This document shows, in pieces, positions 43,696 to 53,421 of a stretch of DNA of 64,000 bases (positions are counted from its first letter, which is position 1; every line of letters starts with the position of its first letter). Under the pieces are notes generated by a model. That model was given only the letters and a program-made list of their open reading frames with translations. It was not told the origin of the DNA and made no database searches. The stretch lies in assembly GCF_019970065.1 (NCBI RefSeq), contig NZ_JAHXYH010000002.1, positions 682,001 to 746,000 of the forward strand, in the 5' to 3' direction. Origin of the DNA: Chryseobacterium sp. OSA05B. GTDB taxonomy: Bacteria; Bacteroidota; Bacteroidia; Flavobacteriales; Weeksellaceae. A program made the position numbers and the translations under genes.

Positions 43696-45171
43696 TTAGT
43701 AAGCTTTTGCGAATAATACACGTCTTTTCGACGGCTTACCACTTACCATAGAAATACCTTCTTCGATATCGTCATCTAAAGGAATACATCGGATTGTAGC
43801 CTTCGTTTCATCCTTAATCTGCTCTTCTTCTTCAGCCGTTCCATCCCAATGTGCGTAAATGAAGCCTCCTTTTTCTTCAAGAACTTTCTTGAATTCTTCA
43901 TACGTATCCACTCTTGTGATGTTATCTTTTCTGAAGTTGAGTGCTTTTTCGTAAAGATCTTTCTGAATGGTCTGCAATAACTCTTCGATATAAACATCTA
44001 CTCCTTCAATAGAGCGCACTTCTTTAGTCAGATTGTCTCTTCTCGCGATTTCTACGGATTTATTTTCAAGATCTCTTGGTCCCATTGCAATTCTTACTGG
44101 AACACCTTTTAATTCGTATTCTGCAAACTTCCATCCCGGTTTGTTATGCGTATCGTCATCAAATTTTACAGAGATGCCTTTTGCTTTTAATTTAGCCACA
44201 ATATCCAATGCAACTTCACTGATCTGAGCCAATTGCTCTTCTCCTTTGAAGATCGGAACAATTACCACTTGGATTGGAGCCAGGGTAGGAGGAAGTACCA
44301 GTCCTAAATCATCGGAATGTGTCATGATCAATGCTCCCATCAAACGTGTGGAAGTTCCCCATGATGTAGCCCATGCATGTTCAATCTTACCTTCTTTGTT
44401 GGTGAATTTTACATCGAATGCTTTCGCAAAATTCTGACCTAAGAAGTGAGAAGTTCCTGCCTGAAGCGCTTTTCCGTCCTGCATTAAGGCTTCGATACAA
44501 TAGGTTTCGTCAGCTCCCGCAAATCTTTCAGATGGCGTTTTTAATCCCATTATAACAGGCATCGCCATGAATCTCTCTGCAAAATCTGCATAAACGTTAT
44601 TCATTTTTTCAGCTTCCTCCACCGCTTCGTCTTTGGTAGCGTGTGCAGTGTGGCCTTCCTGCCATAAGAATTCTGCCGTTCTCAGGAACAGACGGGTTCT
44701 CATTTCCCAACGGACAACATTCGCCCACTGGTTGATCAATATCGGAAGGTCTCTGTAAGATTGAATCCAGTTTTTGTATGTATTCCAGATAATAGCTTCG
44801 GAAGTAGGACGTACAATAAGCTCCTCCTCCAGTTTTGCATCCGGATCCACAATCAGCTTGTGCGGATTATCCGGGTCTGTTTTTAATCTATAATGGGTAA
44901 CTACTGCACATTCTTTAGCAAAACCTTCTGCATTTTTCTCCTCTGCCTCAAACAGGCTTTTGGGCACAAAAAGCGGGAAATAAGCATTCACGTGACCTGT
45001 TTCTTTGAATCTTTTGTCCATTTCATCACGCATTTTTTCCCAGATTGCATAGCCGTATGGTTTGATCACCATGCATCCTCGCACTCCAGAGTTTTCAGCT
45101 AAGTCAGCTTTTACCACCAACTCATTATACCATTTGCTGTAATCTTCGCTTCTTGAGGTTAATTTTGCCAT
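43696..45171 (-). CDS. proS: Prolyl-tRNA synthetase, archaeal/eukaryotic type
   Basis: ProS charges tRNA-Pro. From ATG 45171 ([15 protein letters not shown]) the protein has 491 residues; the frame is open further upstream, but that extension is a Lys/Asn-rich artefact. It lacks the large editing insertion of E. coli-type ProRS and ends in KAY, features of the short type-3 enzymes. Class II motifs are visible: [46 protein letters not shown] region ([14 protein letters not shown]), and the anticodon-binding domain from VVIVPIFKG. The divergent spacer to the next gene carries a direct repeat of TTTTGGTACA. Confidence 0.95.
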   Translation of the reverse strand: MAKLTSRSEDYSKWYNELVVKADLAENSGVRGCMVIKPYGYAIWEKMRDEMDKRFKETGHVNAYFPLFVPKSLFEAEEKNAEGFAKECAVVTHYRLKTDPDNPHKLIVDPDAKLEEELIVRPTSEAIIWNTYKNWIQSYRDLPILINQWANVVRWEMRTRLFLRTAEFLWQEGHTAHATKDEAVEEAEKMNNVYADFAERFMAMPVIMGLKTPSERFAGADETYCIEALMQDGKALQAGTSHFLGQNFAKAFDVKFTNKEGKIEHAWATSWGTSTRLMGALIMTHSDDLGLVLPPTLAPIQVVIVPIFKGEEQLAQISEVALDIVAKLKAKGISVKFDDDTHNKPGWKFAEYELKGVPVRIAMGPRDLENKSVEIARRDNLTKEVRSIEGVDVYIEELLQTIQKDLYEKALNFRKDNITRVDTYEEFKKVLEEKGGFIYAHWDGTAEEEEQIKDETKATIRCIPLDDDIEEGISMVSGKPSKRRVLFAKAY

Positions 45172-45254
45172 TATTTTTTTAAATTTTTTTAACTTTTGTA
45201 CATTATTGTTATCTAAAAATAAAAATCTATTTTTGATAGATTTATTTACCAGTG

Positions 45255-45288
45255 TTTTGGTACATTTTTGGTACAGATTGCAAATATA
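45255..45288 (-). promoter_or_regulatory. proS -7 box and tandem TTTTGGTACA repeat
   Basis: TATATTTG on the minus strand (complement of 45281-45288) suggests a start near 45274 for proS. Immediately there, TTTTGGTACA occurs twice in tandem on the plus strand (45255-45264 and 45266-45275). The repeated site overlaps the predicted start and lies about 40 nt before the lipoprotein ATG. It could bind a regulator of either gene. No -33 element seen. Confidence 0.4.
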
Positions 45289-45315
45289 ATTTAAATTAAA
45301 AATTTTTACGTTATC

Positions 45316-46425
45316 ATGAAAAGAAATATACATAAAAATTTGCTCGGTCTGTTAAAGTCCAAAGGGATTTTAGCAATATCAGGCGGATTGCTGCTTGTGT
45401 CTTGTGGCGCCCAAATGGGTGGCTATACAGAGACCGACGGGGTATACTACGACCCCAATAAAGATACGCTGCCTGAAGGAGTGATCATCAATGATCGCGG
45501 AAACAGAGTGGGGGAAAATTACGATTATTACCAGGACTCTAATGTGATTCAGAATGCACAGACCAATTCCAGAGAACAGGACAACAGATATAATACATGG
45601 AGCGACAATAACTGGAATACGAATGCTACAGATTCAGACTGGGGTGCGTTTGCCGGATCTCAGACCAACTACTACGACAACTCCTGGGGTTCTCCCTGGG
45701 GATGGTATGGTGGTTATAGCCCGTATTGGGGTATGAACCGTGGCTGGGGCTGGGGTATGGGATTATCCTGGGGCTGGGGCGGATCTTTCGGCTGGGGCTG
45801 GGGAGGCTCAATGGGCTGGGGTAGTCCTTACTGGGGATATGGATATTCTCCTTATTGGGGTGGATATTATGACCCGTTCTGGGGCGGCGGTTACGGTAAC
45901 CCATATTGGGGCTGGAACGGTGGCTACTGGGGTAATGGTTACAGACCTATCTACAGAAGAAGTGGCGGCGGAGGATTCAGCAATCCGGGGCTGACCAATA
46001 ATATTTACAGAAACAATACTTATAACGGAGGTTTCAGAAACAGCAACAGCAGTGGTTTCAACAATTCATCTAATGGAGGTTTCAGAAACGGAAGCACAAA
46101 CGGTGGTTTCAGAAACAGTTCAAGTGGCGGTTTCAGAAACGGGAGTTCAAATAACGGAGGATTCAGACAGGGAAATATGAATGGGGGTTACAACAACCAA
46201 CAGCAGTCCGGAGGATTCCGTAATTCAAATTCTCAGCCTAGACCTAATTATAATACGCAGCCTACCTATAACAATAACAACGGAGGATTCAGGTCCAATG
46301 ATAGTGGAGGATTCAGATCAAGCGGCGGTTCTTCCGGTGGTGGTTTCAGAGGCGGTGGCTCTTCCGGTGGAGGTGGTGGCTTCAGATCTGGCGGCGGAGG
46401 CGGCGGCTTCAGAGGTGGCAGATAA
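45316..46425 (+). CDS. Trp/Gly/Tyr-rich lipoprotein with GGFR repeats
   Basis: The 369-residue protein has a lipoprotein signal ending in LLLVSC (Cys30). After an acidic segment, residues ~110-215 are extremely rich in Gly, Trp and Tyr ([17 protein letters not shown]), and residues ~220-369 carry eleven GGFR motifs spaced by Asn/Ser/Gly, ending in GGFRGGR. The whole mature part looks unstructured, like RGG/FG or adhesive proteins. I know no function; surface attachment or self-association is inferred from composition. It stands next to an outer-membrane protein gene 29 nt downstream, so both may be expressed together. Confidence 0.8.
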   Translation: MKRNIHKNLLGLLKSKGILAISGGLLLVSCGAQMGGYTETDGVYYDPNKDTLPEGVIINDRGNRVGENYDYYQDSNVIQNAQTNSREQDNRYNTWSDNNWNTNATDSDWGAFAGSQTNYYDNSWGSPWGWYGGYSPYWGMNRGWGWGMGLSWGWGGSFGWGWGGSMGWGSPYWGYGYSPYWGGYYDPFWGGGYGNPYWGWNGGYWGNGYRPIYRRSGGGGFSNPGLTNNIYRNNTYNGGFRNSNSSGFNNSSNGGFRNGSTNGGFRNSSSGGFRNGSSNNGGFRQGNMNGGYNNQQQSGGFRNSNSQPRPNYNTQPTYNNNNGGFRSNDSGGFRSSGGSSGGGFRGGGSSGGGGGFRSGGGGGGFRGGR

Positions 46426-46454
46426 TTTCAAACTTAATAACTATTAAAAAAATA

Positions 46455-47858
46455 ATGTTAAAAAAATCTTTAGTATTAATGAGTGTTGCTGCAGCATTTT
46501 ATGCGCAGGCTCAGGATGTTTCTATATTGAGAAATACTGTAGATGTTTATTCCAGTACTCCGATGGTGGGTTCGTCAAAATTTAATGCAATGGCTGGAGC
46601 AAACGGAGCATTAGGAGGTGATGCTAATTCCATGCTTACGAACCCTGCAGGTTTGGGAGTTGCCATTTCCGGAGAAGTTTCCGGAACATTGGCCATCGCG
46701 GGAAATAAAAATAAAAGTACGTGGGCGGGATCTACTATTGATTATAGCAAGACCAATACAGATCTTGGAAATGTAGGCGCTGTGGTTACTTTTCCTTTGA
46801 TGAGTGAAACAGGATGGAAGTTCATCAATATCGGGATCAATTATTCCAATCAATCATTGGATAATTATATAGAATCTCCGGGAAGCAATGATGTGATCAA
46901 GGATTTTACAGATAAAAGTGCTTCTTTGGCAGGTCATGCCTATAACAGATACGGAAATCTTTCCAAAACCAGTTTTGGGGTAGGTGCTAACTATAATCAC
47001 AATGTATATGTAGGGGCTGCATTGAACTTTTTCAATGCATCGATCGATCAGTATGATACGGCAGCTTTCAAATCGCTGGCTGACGGTTCTATTGAATATT
47101 TCGACAGACAGAATACTCCTATGTTTGAAAGATCTTCAGGTTTTTCTGCCTCTGTAGGGGTGATTGGAAAGCTGAGTCCTAATTTCAGAATTGGAGGTGC
47201 TATAGAAACACCTACTTTCTGGCGTATAGACAGAGATTACAGTTTCTATAACGATCCCAACTATGGAGATGGTACAGGAACTGAATCCAGAGATCTTACC
47301 ACACCACTTAAAGCAACAGTGAGTGCAGCATTTGTTGCCAGTAAAAACTTCTCATTGAATGTGGATTACTCATTGGGCCTAACAAGACCTAAATATAAAG
47401 TGGTAACAGGCGCTGAAACCGAACTGAACAGCTTCTTTAAAGATAATTATAAGAACGTATCAGAAGTAAGAATCGGAGCCGAGTACAGATTGAAACAGTT
47501 CAGATTAAGAGGAGGGTACTCTTACGCATCCAATCCTTTTGATGCTTTGACGGTAAGTCAGGTGAATCCGGATGCCTCTACTTCTGACAGATCATATAAC
47601 GATATGATGCTTAATAACAGAAATCTTGCTTCTTTCGGTTTAGGATATGATTTCAAATCATTTTATATAGATGCTTCTTATCAGTATATAACTTCTACAT
47701 ACAGCAATCCTTATCTTAGAGGTATTGAAACAGGAAATCCAAACACTGATACTGCTTATTATTCTGCTAACAGAATTATGTCTTCCGACTACTTTGCAGT
47801 TTCAGAAGTGAAAAATAACAGAAATAACTTCTTTATTACATTAGGCTGGAAGTTCTAA
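46455..47858 (+). CDS. OmpP1/FadL-family outer-membrane transport protein
   Basis: The 467-residue protein has a signal peptide (MLKKSLVLMSVAAAFYAQAQ) and a FadL-like start: SSKFNAMAGANGALGGDANSM then TNPAGLG (about 45-68), the conserved hatch region of this family. The rest is alternating beta-strands with aromatic ends, closing with FFITLGWKF, a good barrel C-terminus. Such porins carry hydrophobic compounds across the outer membrane. It lies 29 nt behind the GGFR lipoprotein gene and ends at a strong terminator. Confidence 0.9.
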   Translation: MLKKSLVLMSVAAAFYAQAQDVSILRNTVDVYSSTPMVGSSKFNAMAGANGALGGDANSMLTNPAGLGVAISGEVSGTLAIAGNKNKSTWAGSTIDYSKTNTDLGNVGAVVTFPLMSETGWKFINIGINYSNQSLDNYIESPGSNDVIKDFTDKSASLAGHAYNRYGNLSKTSFGVGANYNHNVYVGAALNFFNASIDQYDTAAFKSLADGSIEYFDRQNTPMFERSSGFSASVGVIGKLSPNFRIGGAIETPTFWRIDRDYSFYNDPNYGDGTGTESRDLTTPLKATVSAAFVASKNFSLNVDYSLGLTRPKYKVVTGAETELNSFFKDNYKNVSEVRIGAEYRLKQFRLRGGYSYASNPFDALTVSQVNPDASTSDRSYNDMMLNNRNLASFGLGYDFKSFYIDASYQYITSTYSNPYLRGIETGNPNTDTAYYSANRIMSSDYFAVSEVKNNRNNFFITLGWKF

Positions 47859-47890
47859 TTCCAGATTGTGTAATGAGTGATTAAATTGAG

Positions 47891-47920
47891 GCTCCGGATC
47901 GTAAGATCCGGAGCTTTTTT
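47891..47920 (+). terminator. Terminator of the lipoprotein/OMP genes
   Basis: GCTCCGGATC (47891-47900), loop GTAA, and GATCCGGAGC (47905-47914) form a perfect 10-bp stem followed by T6. Confidence 0.93.
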
Positions 47921-47943
47921 ATGTCGTTTAAATTAGAGGAAGA

Positions 47944-48666
47944 TTAATGTCCTACAGCAGGATGAGAATGGAAAAGATGCATGATCAGAGCTAAAGAAAC
48001 CCCAAGGATCACAAGCCCGATCTTGATCCAGTCGATATTATGATTCTTATTGCTCTCAAAGATAATCACTGATGAGATATGAAGGAAAATCCCACCTACG
48101 ATAGCCAGAAAATAGGGCTGAAGATCAGGATTGAAATAATTTCCAAGCAGCATTCCCATCGGAGAGGCCAATGCAAACAGGGCAACAATCAGAATAGAAG
48201 GATATGGTGAACTTTTGGACTCATTTTTTCGGTTAAACAAAAATGCTCCAAGAATAAATGAAATAGGAAGATTGTGAAATACAATTCCCAGAAGATAAGG
48301 CGACAGCTGTTGCTGCTCATTAGCCAATGGAATTCCCTCAATAAAAGCATGAATAAATAAGCCAACCATCAGGGCCATCGGAAGGATATTATTTTCACTG
48401 TGATGGTGAAAATGCCCGTGCTCGAAACCTTTCGTTAAAGCCTCAAGGATCATCTGAAGCAAAACTCCCGCAATCACGAAAATTCCCAGACTGCTCCCCA
48501 CTCGGGACGTGTAGACCTGTGGAAAAACTTCGTTCAGACAGATGGTGATCAGAAATCCGGCACTCAGGACCAGCAGATTTTTAGCCAGCTTTTCTTTTTT
48601 TCCGAAATGCTTGCCGAGAAAAACTCCCGTAATAACACTTAATATCAGTAAAACAACGGTGATCAT
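47944..48666 (-). CDS. ZIP family metal transporter
   Basis: The 240-residue protein has about eight membrane segments, a His-rich cytosolic loop (HGHFHHHSENN, about 82-92), and the ZIP metal-site motifs LFIHAFIEGIPL (helix IV) and VFHNLPISFILGAFL (helix V). It should import Zn2+ or other divalent metals. Its start overlaps the stop of the methyltransferase gene by 4 nt (ATGA), indicating translational coupling although no functional link is obvious. Confidence 0.9.
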   Translation of the reverse strand: MITVVLLILSVITGVFLGKHFGKKEKLAKNLLVLSAGFLITICLNEVFPQVYTSRVGSSLGIFVIAGVLLQMILEALTKGFEHGHFHHHSENNILPMALMVGLFIHAFIEGIPLANEQQQLSPYLLGIVFHNLPISFILGAFLFNRKNESKSSPYPSILIVALFALASPMGMLLGNYFNPDLQPYFLAIVGGIFLHISSVIIFESNKNHNIDWIKIGLVILGVSLALIMHLFHSHPAVGH

Positions 48667-49391
48667 GCCTTTTTCTTAAATAAATTGATACAGCGTGTAG
48701 AAACTTCACGGTCAAATGCATTCAGCTGATAATCGCCCCAGATTTTTACTCTTTCAAAACCGCAGTCTGCTGCATATGAATTGATGGCTTCCAAAGTATG
48801 AAGTTTTACTTTTTCAAAGAAATGAAAAGATTTTCCGTCCGCTTCAAAACGGATGTCCTTGATAATATGTCTTCCTTCGATCTTTTTCAGAATCTTAAAA
48901 TCAATATCACCGCGGGTTATTGTCGTTTCAGGGACTATTTTTTTTCTTACGTACTCTTCATTCAGATAATCCAGAACAAAATATCCTCCCGGTTTTAAAA
49001 CATGATAAACCGACTGGAAGACTTTTTTGTCATCACTTTCATGATCAAAATATCCGAAACTTGTAAATAAATTGAATACGGCATCCATCGGATCAGCATC
49101 AATAGGGTTTCGCATATCATGAACATTGAATAAAAGAGTCTGGGTTTCAAACTGTTTGTCGAATTCGATGCTCTGTCTTGAAAGGTCCAGCCCCAACACG
49201 TCATATCCCAATTTATTCAAAAAAACAGAGTGTCTGCCTTTGCCGCAAGCCAGATCAATAATCTTGGATGAAGGCGGTAACTGAAGGTCTTCAGTGAGTT
49301 TTGTAATGAAATTTTCGGCTTCCGTATAGTCTCTGTTACTATAAAGAAGATGATAATAAGGTGTATCAAACCAAGATTCAAACCATTCCAT
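48663..49391 (-). CDS. Class I SAM-dependent methyltransferase
   Basis: The 242-residue protein has the Rossmann methyltransferase motifs: IIDLACGKGRHSVFL (about residues 42-56), GLDLSRQSIE, a motif-IV region DAVFNLFTSFGYF, and a post-motif VLKPGGYFVLDYLN. Substrate unknown; small-molecule or lipid methylation is possible. It is the first gene of a coupled pair with the ZIP transporter and diverges from the RNA methyltransferase gene across an AT-rich spacer with ttaaatc words. Confidence 0.88.
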   Translation of the reverse strand: MEWFESWFDTPYYHLLYSNRDYTEAENFITKLTEDLQLPPSSKIIDLACGKGRHSVFLNKLGYDVLGLDLSRQSIEFDKQFETQTLLFNVHDMRNPIDADPMDAVFNLFTSFGYFDHESDDKKVFQSVYHVLKPGGYFVLDYLNEEYVRKKIVPETTITRGDIDFKILKKIEGRHIIKDIRFEADGKSFHFFEKVKLHTLEAINSYAADCGFERVKIWGDYQLNAFDREVSTRCINLFKKKA

Positions 49392-49526
49392 AATGCAAAA
49401 ATAACTAAATTTGTGCGGTTAAAAGCAAAGTATTTACATATTGAGAGATCGAAAGATTCAATTACGAGCAAAATTGAACCTCTAATCTTTTAAGTATTAA
49501 ATCATTAAATCTTTTAATTATAATTT

Positions 49527-50690
49527 ATGGACACAGAAAATCTAAAGATTCAGATAAAGACATTCTTCGGACTGGAGCAGGTCCTTGCTGAAGAGATCAA
49601 AAAATTAGGCGGGAAAAACGTTGAAATTAAAAACCGTGCGGTCAATTGTGAAGGCGACCTCGGTTTTCTTTATAAAATTAACTACTCTGCAAGAACAGCA
49701 TTAAAAATATTAATTCCTGTTTTTGAATTTAAAGCATTTAATCAACATCAGTTTTACAATAAGCTTTCTGCTATTGCATGGGAAGACTATATGCGTGTAG
49801 ACCAGTCTTTCGCGATTGACTCTACCGTCAATTCTGAAACATTCAAGCATTCACAGTTTGTGACGTTGAAAATGAAAGATGCTATCGTGGATTATTTTCA
49901 AGAAAAATTCAATAGACGTCCTGATGTTGAAACAAGAGGCCCTGACATCAAATTCCACCTGCATATTGACAGAGAACTGGTCACTATTTCTTTAGATTCT
50001 TCAGGAGATCCTCTGTTTAAAAGAGGGTATAGAAAAGAGCAGGGTGAAGCCCCTATTAATGAAGTTTTGGCAAGCGGAATGCTTCAGCTGGCAGGTTGGG
50101 ACGGAAAAGGAAACTTTCTGGATCCAATGTGTGGTTCAGGAACACTCCTTGTGGAAGCCGCAATGATTGCTATGGATCTTCCTGCACAGATCTTCAGAAG
50201 AAGATTTGCTTTCCAGAACTGGGCTAACTATGATGCTGATCTTTTTGCAAAAATTAAAGAAGTAAGAGTAAACAGAGTAAGAGAATTTACCGGAAAGATT
50301 GTTGGATATGATATTGACAGAAGGATGCTGAATGCAGCCAGAACCAATATCGAAGCAGCTGAAATGGAAGATGTAATCGAGGTGAGAACACAGGATTTCT
50401 TCGAATCCAAAAAAGAGCTTTTCCCGTTATTGATGGTCTTTAATCCGCCTTATGACGAGAGAATCTCTATTAATGATGATGATTTCTACAAAAAAATCGG
50501 AGATACATTCAAGACAAGTTACCCGAATACACTGGCCTGGCTGATCTCCTCTGATCTGGAGGCTGTGAAGAAAATCGGTCTGCGTCCTTCAAGAAAAATC
50601 AAACTTTTCAATGGAAAACTGGAAACCAGATTTCTGCAGTATGAAATGTATGAAGGAACGAAAAAACTTCATAAACTGGAAAAAGAATAA
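49527..50690 (+). CDS. THUMP-domain 23S rRNA m2G methyltransferase (RlmL N-half-like)
   Basis: The 387-residue protein has an N-terminal ferredoxin-like/THUMP region (about 1-155, FFGLEQVLAEEIKKLGGKNVE) and a C-terminal N2-guanine methyltransferase with FLDPMCGSGTLLVEAAM (motif I, about 192-206) and FNPPYDERI (about 308-316), the NPPY catalytic signature. This matches the YcbY/RlmL N-terminal half, which modifies G2445 of 23S rRNA. No RlmK half is fused. A terminator follows directly. Confidence 0.9.
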   Translation: MDTENLKIQIKTFFGLEQVLAEEIKKLGGKNVEIKNRAVNCEGDLGFLYKINYSARTALKILIPVFEFKAFNQHQFYNKLSAIAWEDYMRVDQSFAIDSTVNSETFKHSQFVTLKMKDAIVDYFQEKFNRRPDVETRGPDIKFHLHIDRELVTISLDSSGDPLFKRGYRKEQGEAPINEVLASGMLQLAGWDGKGNFLDPMCGSGTLLVEAAMIAMDLPAQIFRRRFAFQNWANYDADLFAKIKEVRVNRVREFTGKIVGYDIDRRMLNAARTNIEAAEMEDVIEVRTQDFFESKKELFPLLMVFNPPYDERISINDDDFYKKIGDTFKTSYPNTLAWLISSDLEAVKKIGLRPSRKIKLFNGKLETRFLQYEMYEGTKKLHKLEKE

Positions 50691-50705
50691 TCAAGTTCTA
50701 GATAG

Positions 50706-50734
50706 AAACCTTCCTTCACCGGAAGGTTTTTTTT
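50706..50734 (+). terminator. Terminator of the THUMP methyltransferase gene
   Basis: AAACCTTCC (50706-50714) pairs with GGAAGGTTT (50721-50729), 6-nt loop, then a T run to 50734. Confidence 0.92.
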
Positions 50735-50824
50735 GTATTTGAACGTGATTAAATAGATAAAAGGAAAAGAGAAGCTGAGTATTAACTTCCATCCCTCCTC
50801 TTCAAGCTTCCTTTCTTGAGATAT

Positions 50825-50857
50825 TTTGCTATTTTTTCAAAAGATTCTTTATTTTTG
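50825..50857 (+). promoter_or_regulatory. Promoter of the 132-aa membrane protein gene
   Basis: TTTG (50825-50828) and TATTTTTG (50850-50857) are 21 nt apart, a full Bacteroidota-type promoter. The ATG lies 20 nt beyond the -7 box. The -7 context TATTTTTGCCCAA also occurs before the DUF808 gene (36656-36668). Confidence 0.75.
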
Positions 50858-50877
50858 CCCAAAATCAAATTTTAAAT

Positions 50878-51276
50878 ATGGCGTGGGATCTTCTTGAAAC
50901 TTTAGGAAATGTACTGGATGTAGTTTCCAGTAGTTCTTCATCTTCCGTGAGACTGAATTACAAGGATAAAAGTACAAAAAAGAAAAAATCAAAGTATTTC
51001 ACCGAAAAAGCAAGTGCAGGTTTCATTGCCGTGGCTGGTGTTTTACTTTTTTTCGTGTTTAAGGATCCGTTACCGGCAGAAAATTACACTCAGACTTTAA
51101 TAGTGGCTTCACTTATAGGAATTGCCATTTCGGGTATTCTGTTTTTTCTTTTGTATTTAATGGAATTTTATTATTTTAAAAGCTTTTTTAAATTATTGCT
51201 TTTCAGTGGTTCGGTAATCCTGTTCTTTATTTCCCTCGTGCTTTGTGTTTATTTCAAATCAGGGGTGTTTGTTTAA
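50878..51276 (+). CDS. Small membrane protein of unknown function
   Basis: The 132-residue protein has a short amphipathic N-terminus, a run of seven serines, a basic stretch (KDKSTKKKKSKYF), and three hydrophobic segments (about 46-62, 77-95 and 104-125). I do not recognise it. Own promoter upstream and no partner genes on the same strand. The spacer after it (51277-51430) contains degraded words of the type cgcagattccacggattgc that recur near 24520. Confidence 0.7.
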   Translation: MAWDLLETLGNVLDVVSSSSSSSVRLNYKDKSTKKKKSKYFTEKASAGFIAVAGVLLFFVFKDPLPAENYTQTLIVASLIGIAISGILFFLLYLMEFYYFKSFFKLLLFSGSVILFFISLVLCVYFKSGVFV

Positions 51277-51430
51277 ATATTGGATTAATAATGATCGTTT
51301 TGCGTGAAATGTTTTCCCGCAGATTCCACGGATTGCACAGATTTTTATGTAAAGATTTATATGATTTGCTCTCACAGATATCGCTTGCCGCACATTAAGC
51401 AAATCTCTAAGGTTCGCATTTGTATTCAAT

Positions 51431-51454
51431 AAAAAAGCCCCTTCGAAGGAGCTT
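51431..51454 (-). terminator. Terminator of the surface-protein gene
   Basis: AAGCCCCTT (51435-51443) pairs with AAGGAGCTT (51446-51454) with one C-A mismatch around a TTCGAA centre. On the minus strand T6 follows. It is 31 nt after the stop at 51486. Confidence 0.82.
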
Positions 51455-51485
51455 AATTTTAATATGTACTTTTTATTCTGTTTAA

Positions 51486-52409
51486 TTATAGTGTAGTTTT
51501 CGTAAACATCTGAATAGACATATACCCTCTTCCCCAGTTGAAGTTGGGATCTACGGTAGACCACATATTGAATCTTATGGTTGCTGTATCTGCAGTAGGC
51601 TCCACATAACCGTTCAGAGCATAAGTAACGTTCACCGGTGTTGCGGTATTGTTTACAACTGTATCTCCCACGGTAGCATTGACAGAGGCCATTCTTGAAC
51701 TGGCGCTGGAAGAAACCGCTGGAACCGTATATTTTCTGGAACCAGCCGGAAGTTCAGACCCGTTCTTTAAAAAACGGATTCCGAAATAGCCCCCGAAACT
51801 TGGCGCTATGGCTGTTGTTCCGATGGGAACGCTGTAAGTGGTCACCAGTTTCGCCTGCGTAAATGCCGGAATGGTAATCGTCACACTCAGACCCAAATTA
51901 ACATTATTCACTGCAGTAGTGGCCGTTACCACCTGATCTATAGGTGCTGTGGCTGTCACGTCAAAAACGTTATCAAGTTTCCATGCTGTTTTGTCACGCT
52001 GTTGATAAGTAATCCATTGTGGAAGGGCAGGAGTTCCGTAATTGGTATAAAAGCCTTCTTCCATATTGGTGGTGACGTTCGTGTTGTAAACGATAAGTCC
52101 TTTCGCTGGAGATGAAATGGTTGTACCGTCATTAGGAGCCGTTAAAGTAACACGTGGAATAAGCATTCCTTTATTGGTAGCATTGATTTGAAATTTGGCC
52201 GATGCATCCACCGTTGTGGTGCCCAAAGCTGCTGACCCTGCTGAAGTAATAATAAAATCGTTGTCGGTCTGGGCAGCAGTAGGAGAGGCCGCATTATCTT
52301 TATTTCCATCCACGTGGAAGGCTCCGCTTGGATTATTTGTTCCTACTCCTACTTGTGCAGATGAGAAGATGCTCAGCGCTAATGAAATAGCGGTTAGATT
52401 TGCTTTCAT
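51486..52409 (-). CDS. Exported surface protein, Chryseobacterium-type with GVGTNNP repeat start
   Basis: The 307-residue protein has a signal peptide (MKANLTAISLALSIFSSAQ) followed by VGVGTNNPSGAFHVDG, a motif of head domains in fibre-like surface proteins, and a Thr/Ala/Val-rich beta body (about 60-307) that resembles jelly-roll or C1q-like folds at the end (NWGRGYMSIQMF). No T9SS sorting motif seen. Its role is unknown; cell-surface location is inferred. Single gene with its own terminator. Confidence 0.65.
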   Translation of the reverse strand: MKANLTAISLALSIFSSAQVGVGTNNPSGAFHVDGNKDNAASPTAAQTDNDFIITSAGSAALGTTTVDASAKFQINATNKGMLIPRVTLTAPNDGTTISSPAKGLIVYNTNVTTNMEEGFYTNYGTPALPQWITYQQRDKTAWKLDNVFDVTATAPIDQVVTATTAVNNVNLGLSVTITIPAFTQAKLVTTYSVPIGTTAIAPSFGGYFGIRFLKNGSELPAGSRKYTVPAVSSSASSRMASVNATVGDTVVNNTATPVNVTYALNGYVEPTADTATIRFNMWSTVDPNFNWGRGYMSIQMFTKTTL

Positions 52410-52566
52410 AGATTGTGATTTTTAGTTGAAAATAATCCTTACACTGAAAATTTATTGATTGGATCTTAATCAAAAATACTGAAATCTATTCAATGATAAG
52501 TCTTTACTTGTTGATTTTCTTTATAATTAAATTTTTATGGTGATGTGATCACAGATTTAGATTTTT

Positions 52567-53382
52567 TTAATTCAATAAGTTCAGGGCAGACGGAACAAGT
52601 CCGTACTGTTTTTTGAAAGCATAAGAGAAGTGGGAGAAATCTTCAAAACCAACTTCCATGAACACATCCGACGGTCTTTTCTGTTTTTCCTTCAAATGAT
52701 AATAAGCCAGTTCAAGCCGTTTTTGAGTAAGCCACCGCTGAGGCGTAGTTTGAAAAACCTTTCTGAAATCCCGGTTAAAAGTTGAAAGACTTCTCCCTGT
52801 AAGGTAGCCAAACCTTTCGAGAGACATATTGAACATATAATTCTTTTCCATAAAACTGATAAGATCTGCTTTTCCCGGTTCCTCAAAATCAGCCAGAATA
52901 CGGTCTACATCCTGATCAATTTCTCTGAGAATGCTAATGGCTTCAGTGATTTTCAGCGAAGCAATATTTTCAGGAAAAGGTCCTTCCACTTCGAAATAAG
53001 GAATCAAAGAGGCAAGACAACTTTTTAATAAAGGATGACTTTGAAAACTATAAATCTTAGAATCATGGCCCACCGTTTTATGTTTCAGTTCGACAGAAGC
53101 ATAAAAATCTTTCAGTTTCTCTGTGGTAAGATGCATCACGACAGCTTTATGAGGAAGTCCGTCCTTAGGATAGTTGATGATGGTCGCGAGATGATTTCTG
53201 GGAATCAGAAAAATATCCCCAGCTTTAAACAGATAGGTTTTATCGGCCTGGATAATTTTGGTTTCGCCGGAAATAAACCAGACCAGCATGTGGTATTCAA
53301 AAACCGTTTCCGTTTTGAAGAGCTTATCATCATAGGTTGAAAGCTTGATGTCCGGGGTGATGTACTGTATCTGGAAATCCAT
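52567..53382 (-). CDS. AraC family transcriptional regulator
   Basis: The 271-residue protein has an N-terminal cupin-like sensor (about 20-100) and a C-terminal AraC double HTH (about 170-268, MSLERFGYLTGRSLSTFNRDF, then SDVFMEVGFEDFSHFSYAFKK, cited by cores SLSTFNRDF and GFEDFSHFSYAFK). It probably regulates the SDR gene, which lies 39 nt upstream on the same strand, in response to a small molecule. The same-strand pair may be an operon with feedback. Confidence 0.9.
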   Translation of the reverse strand: MDFQIQYITPDIKLSTYDDKLFKTETVFEYHMLVWFISGETKIIQADKTYLFKAGDIFLIPRNHLATIINYPKDGLPHKAVVMHLTTEKLKDFYASVELKHKTVGHDSKIYSFQSHPLLKSCLASLIPYFEVEGPFPENIASLKITEAISILREIDQDVDRILADFEEPGKADLISFMEKNYMFNMSLERFGYLTGRSLSTFNRDFRKVFQTTPQRWLTQKRLELAYYHLKEKQKRPSDVFMEVGFEDFSHFSYAFKKQYGLVPSALNLLN

Positions 53383-53421
53383 CGTTTTTAATTTATAAGT
53401 ACAAATGTATTTAAAATGTGA

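Noticed and set aside
45172..45333. N-terminal extension of proS to an upstream ATG
   Set aside because: The extension is Lys/Asn-rich, overlaps the start of the divergent lipoprotein gene, and family members begin at MAKLTSR-like sequence.
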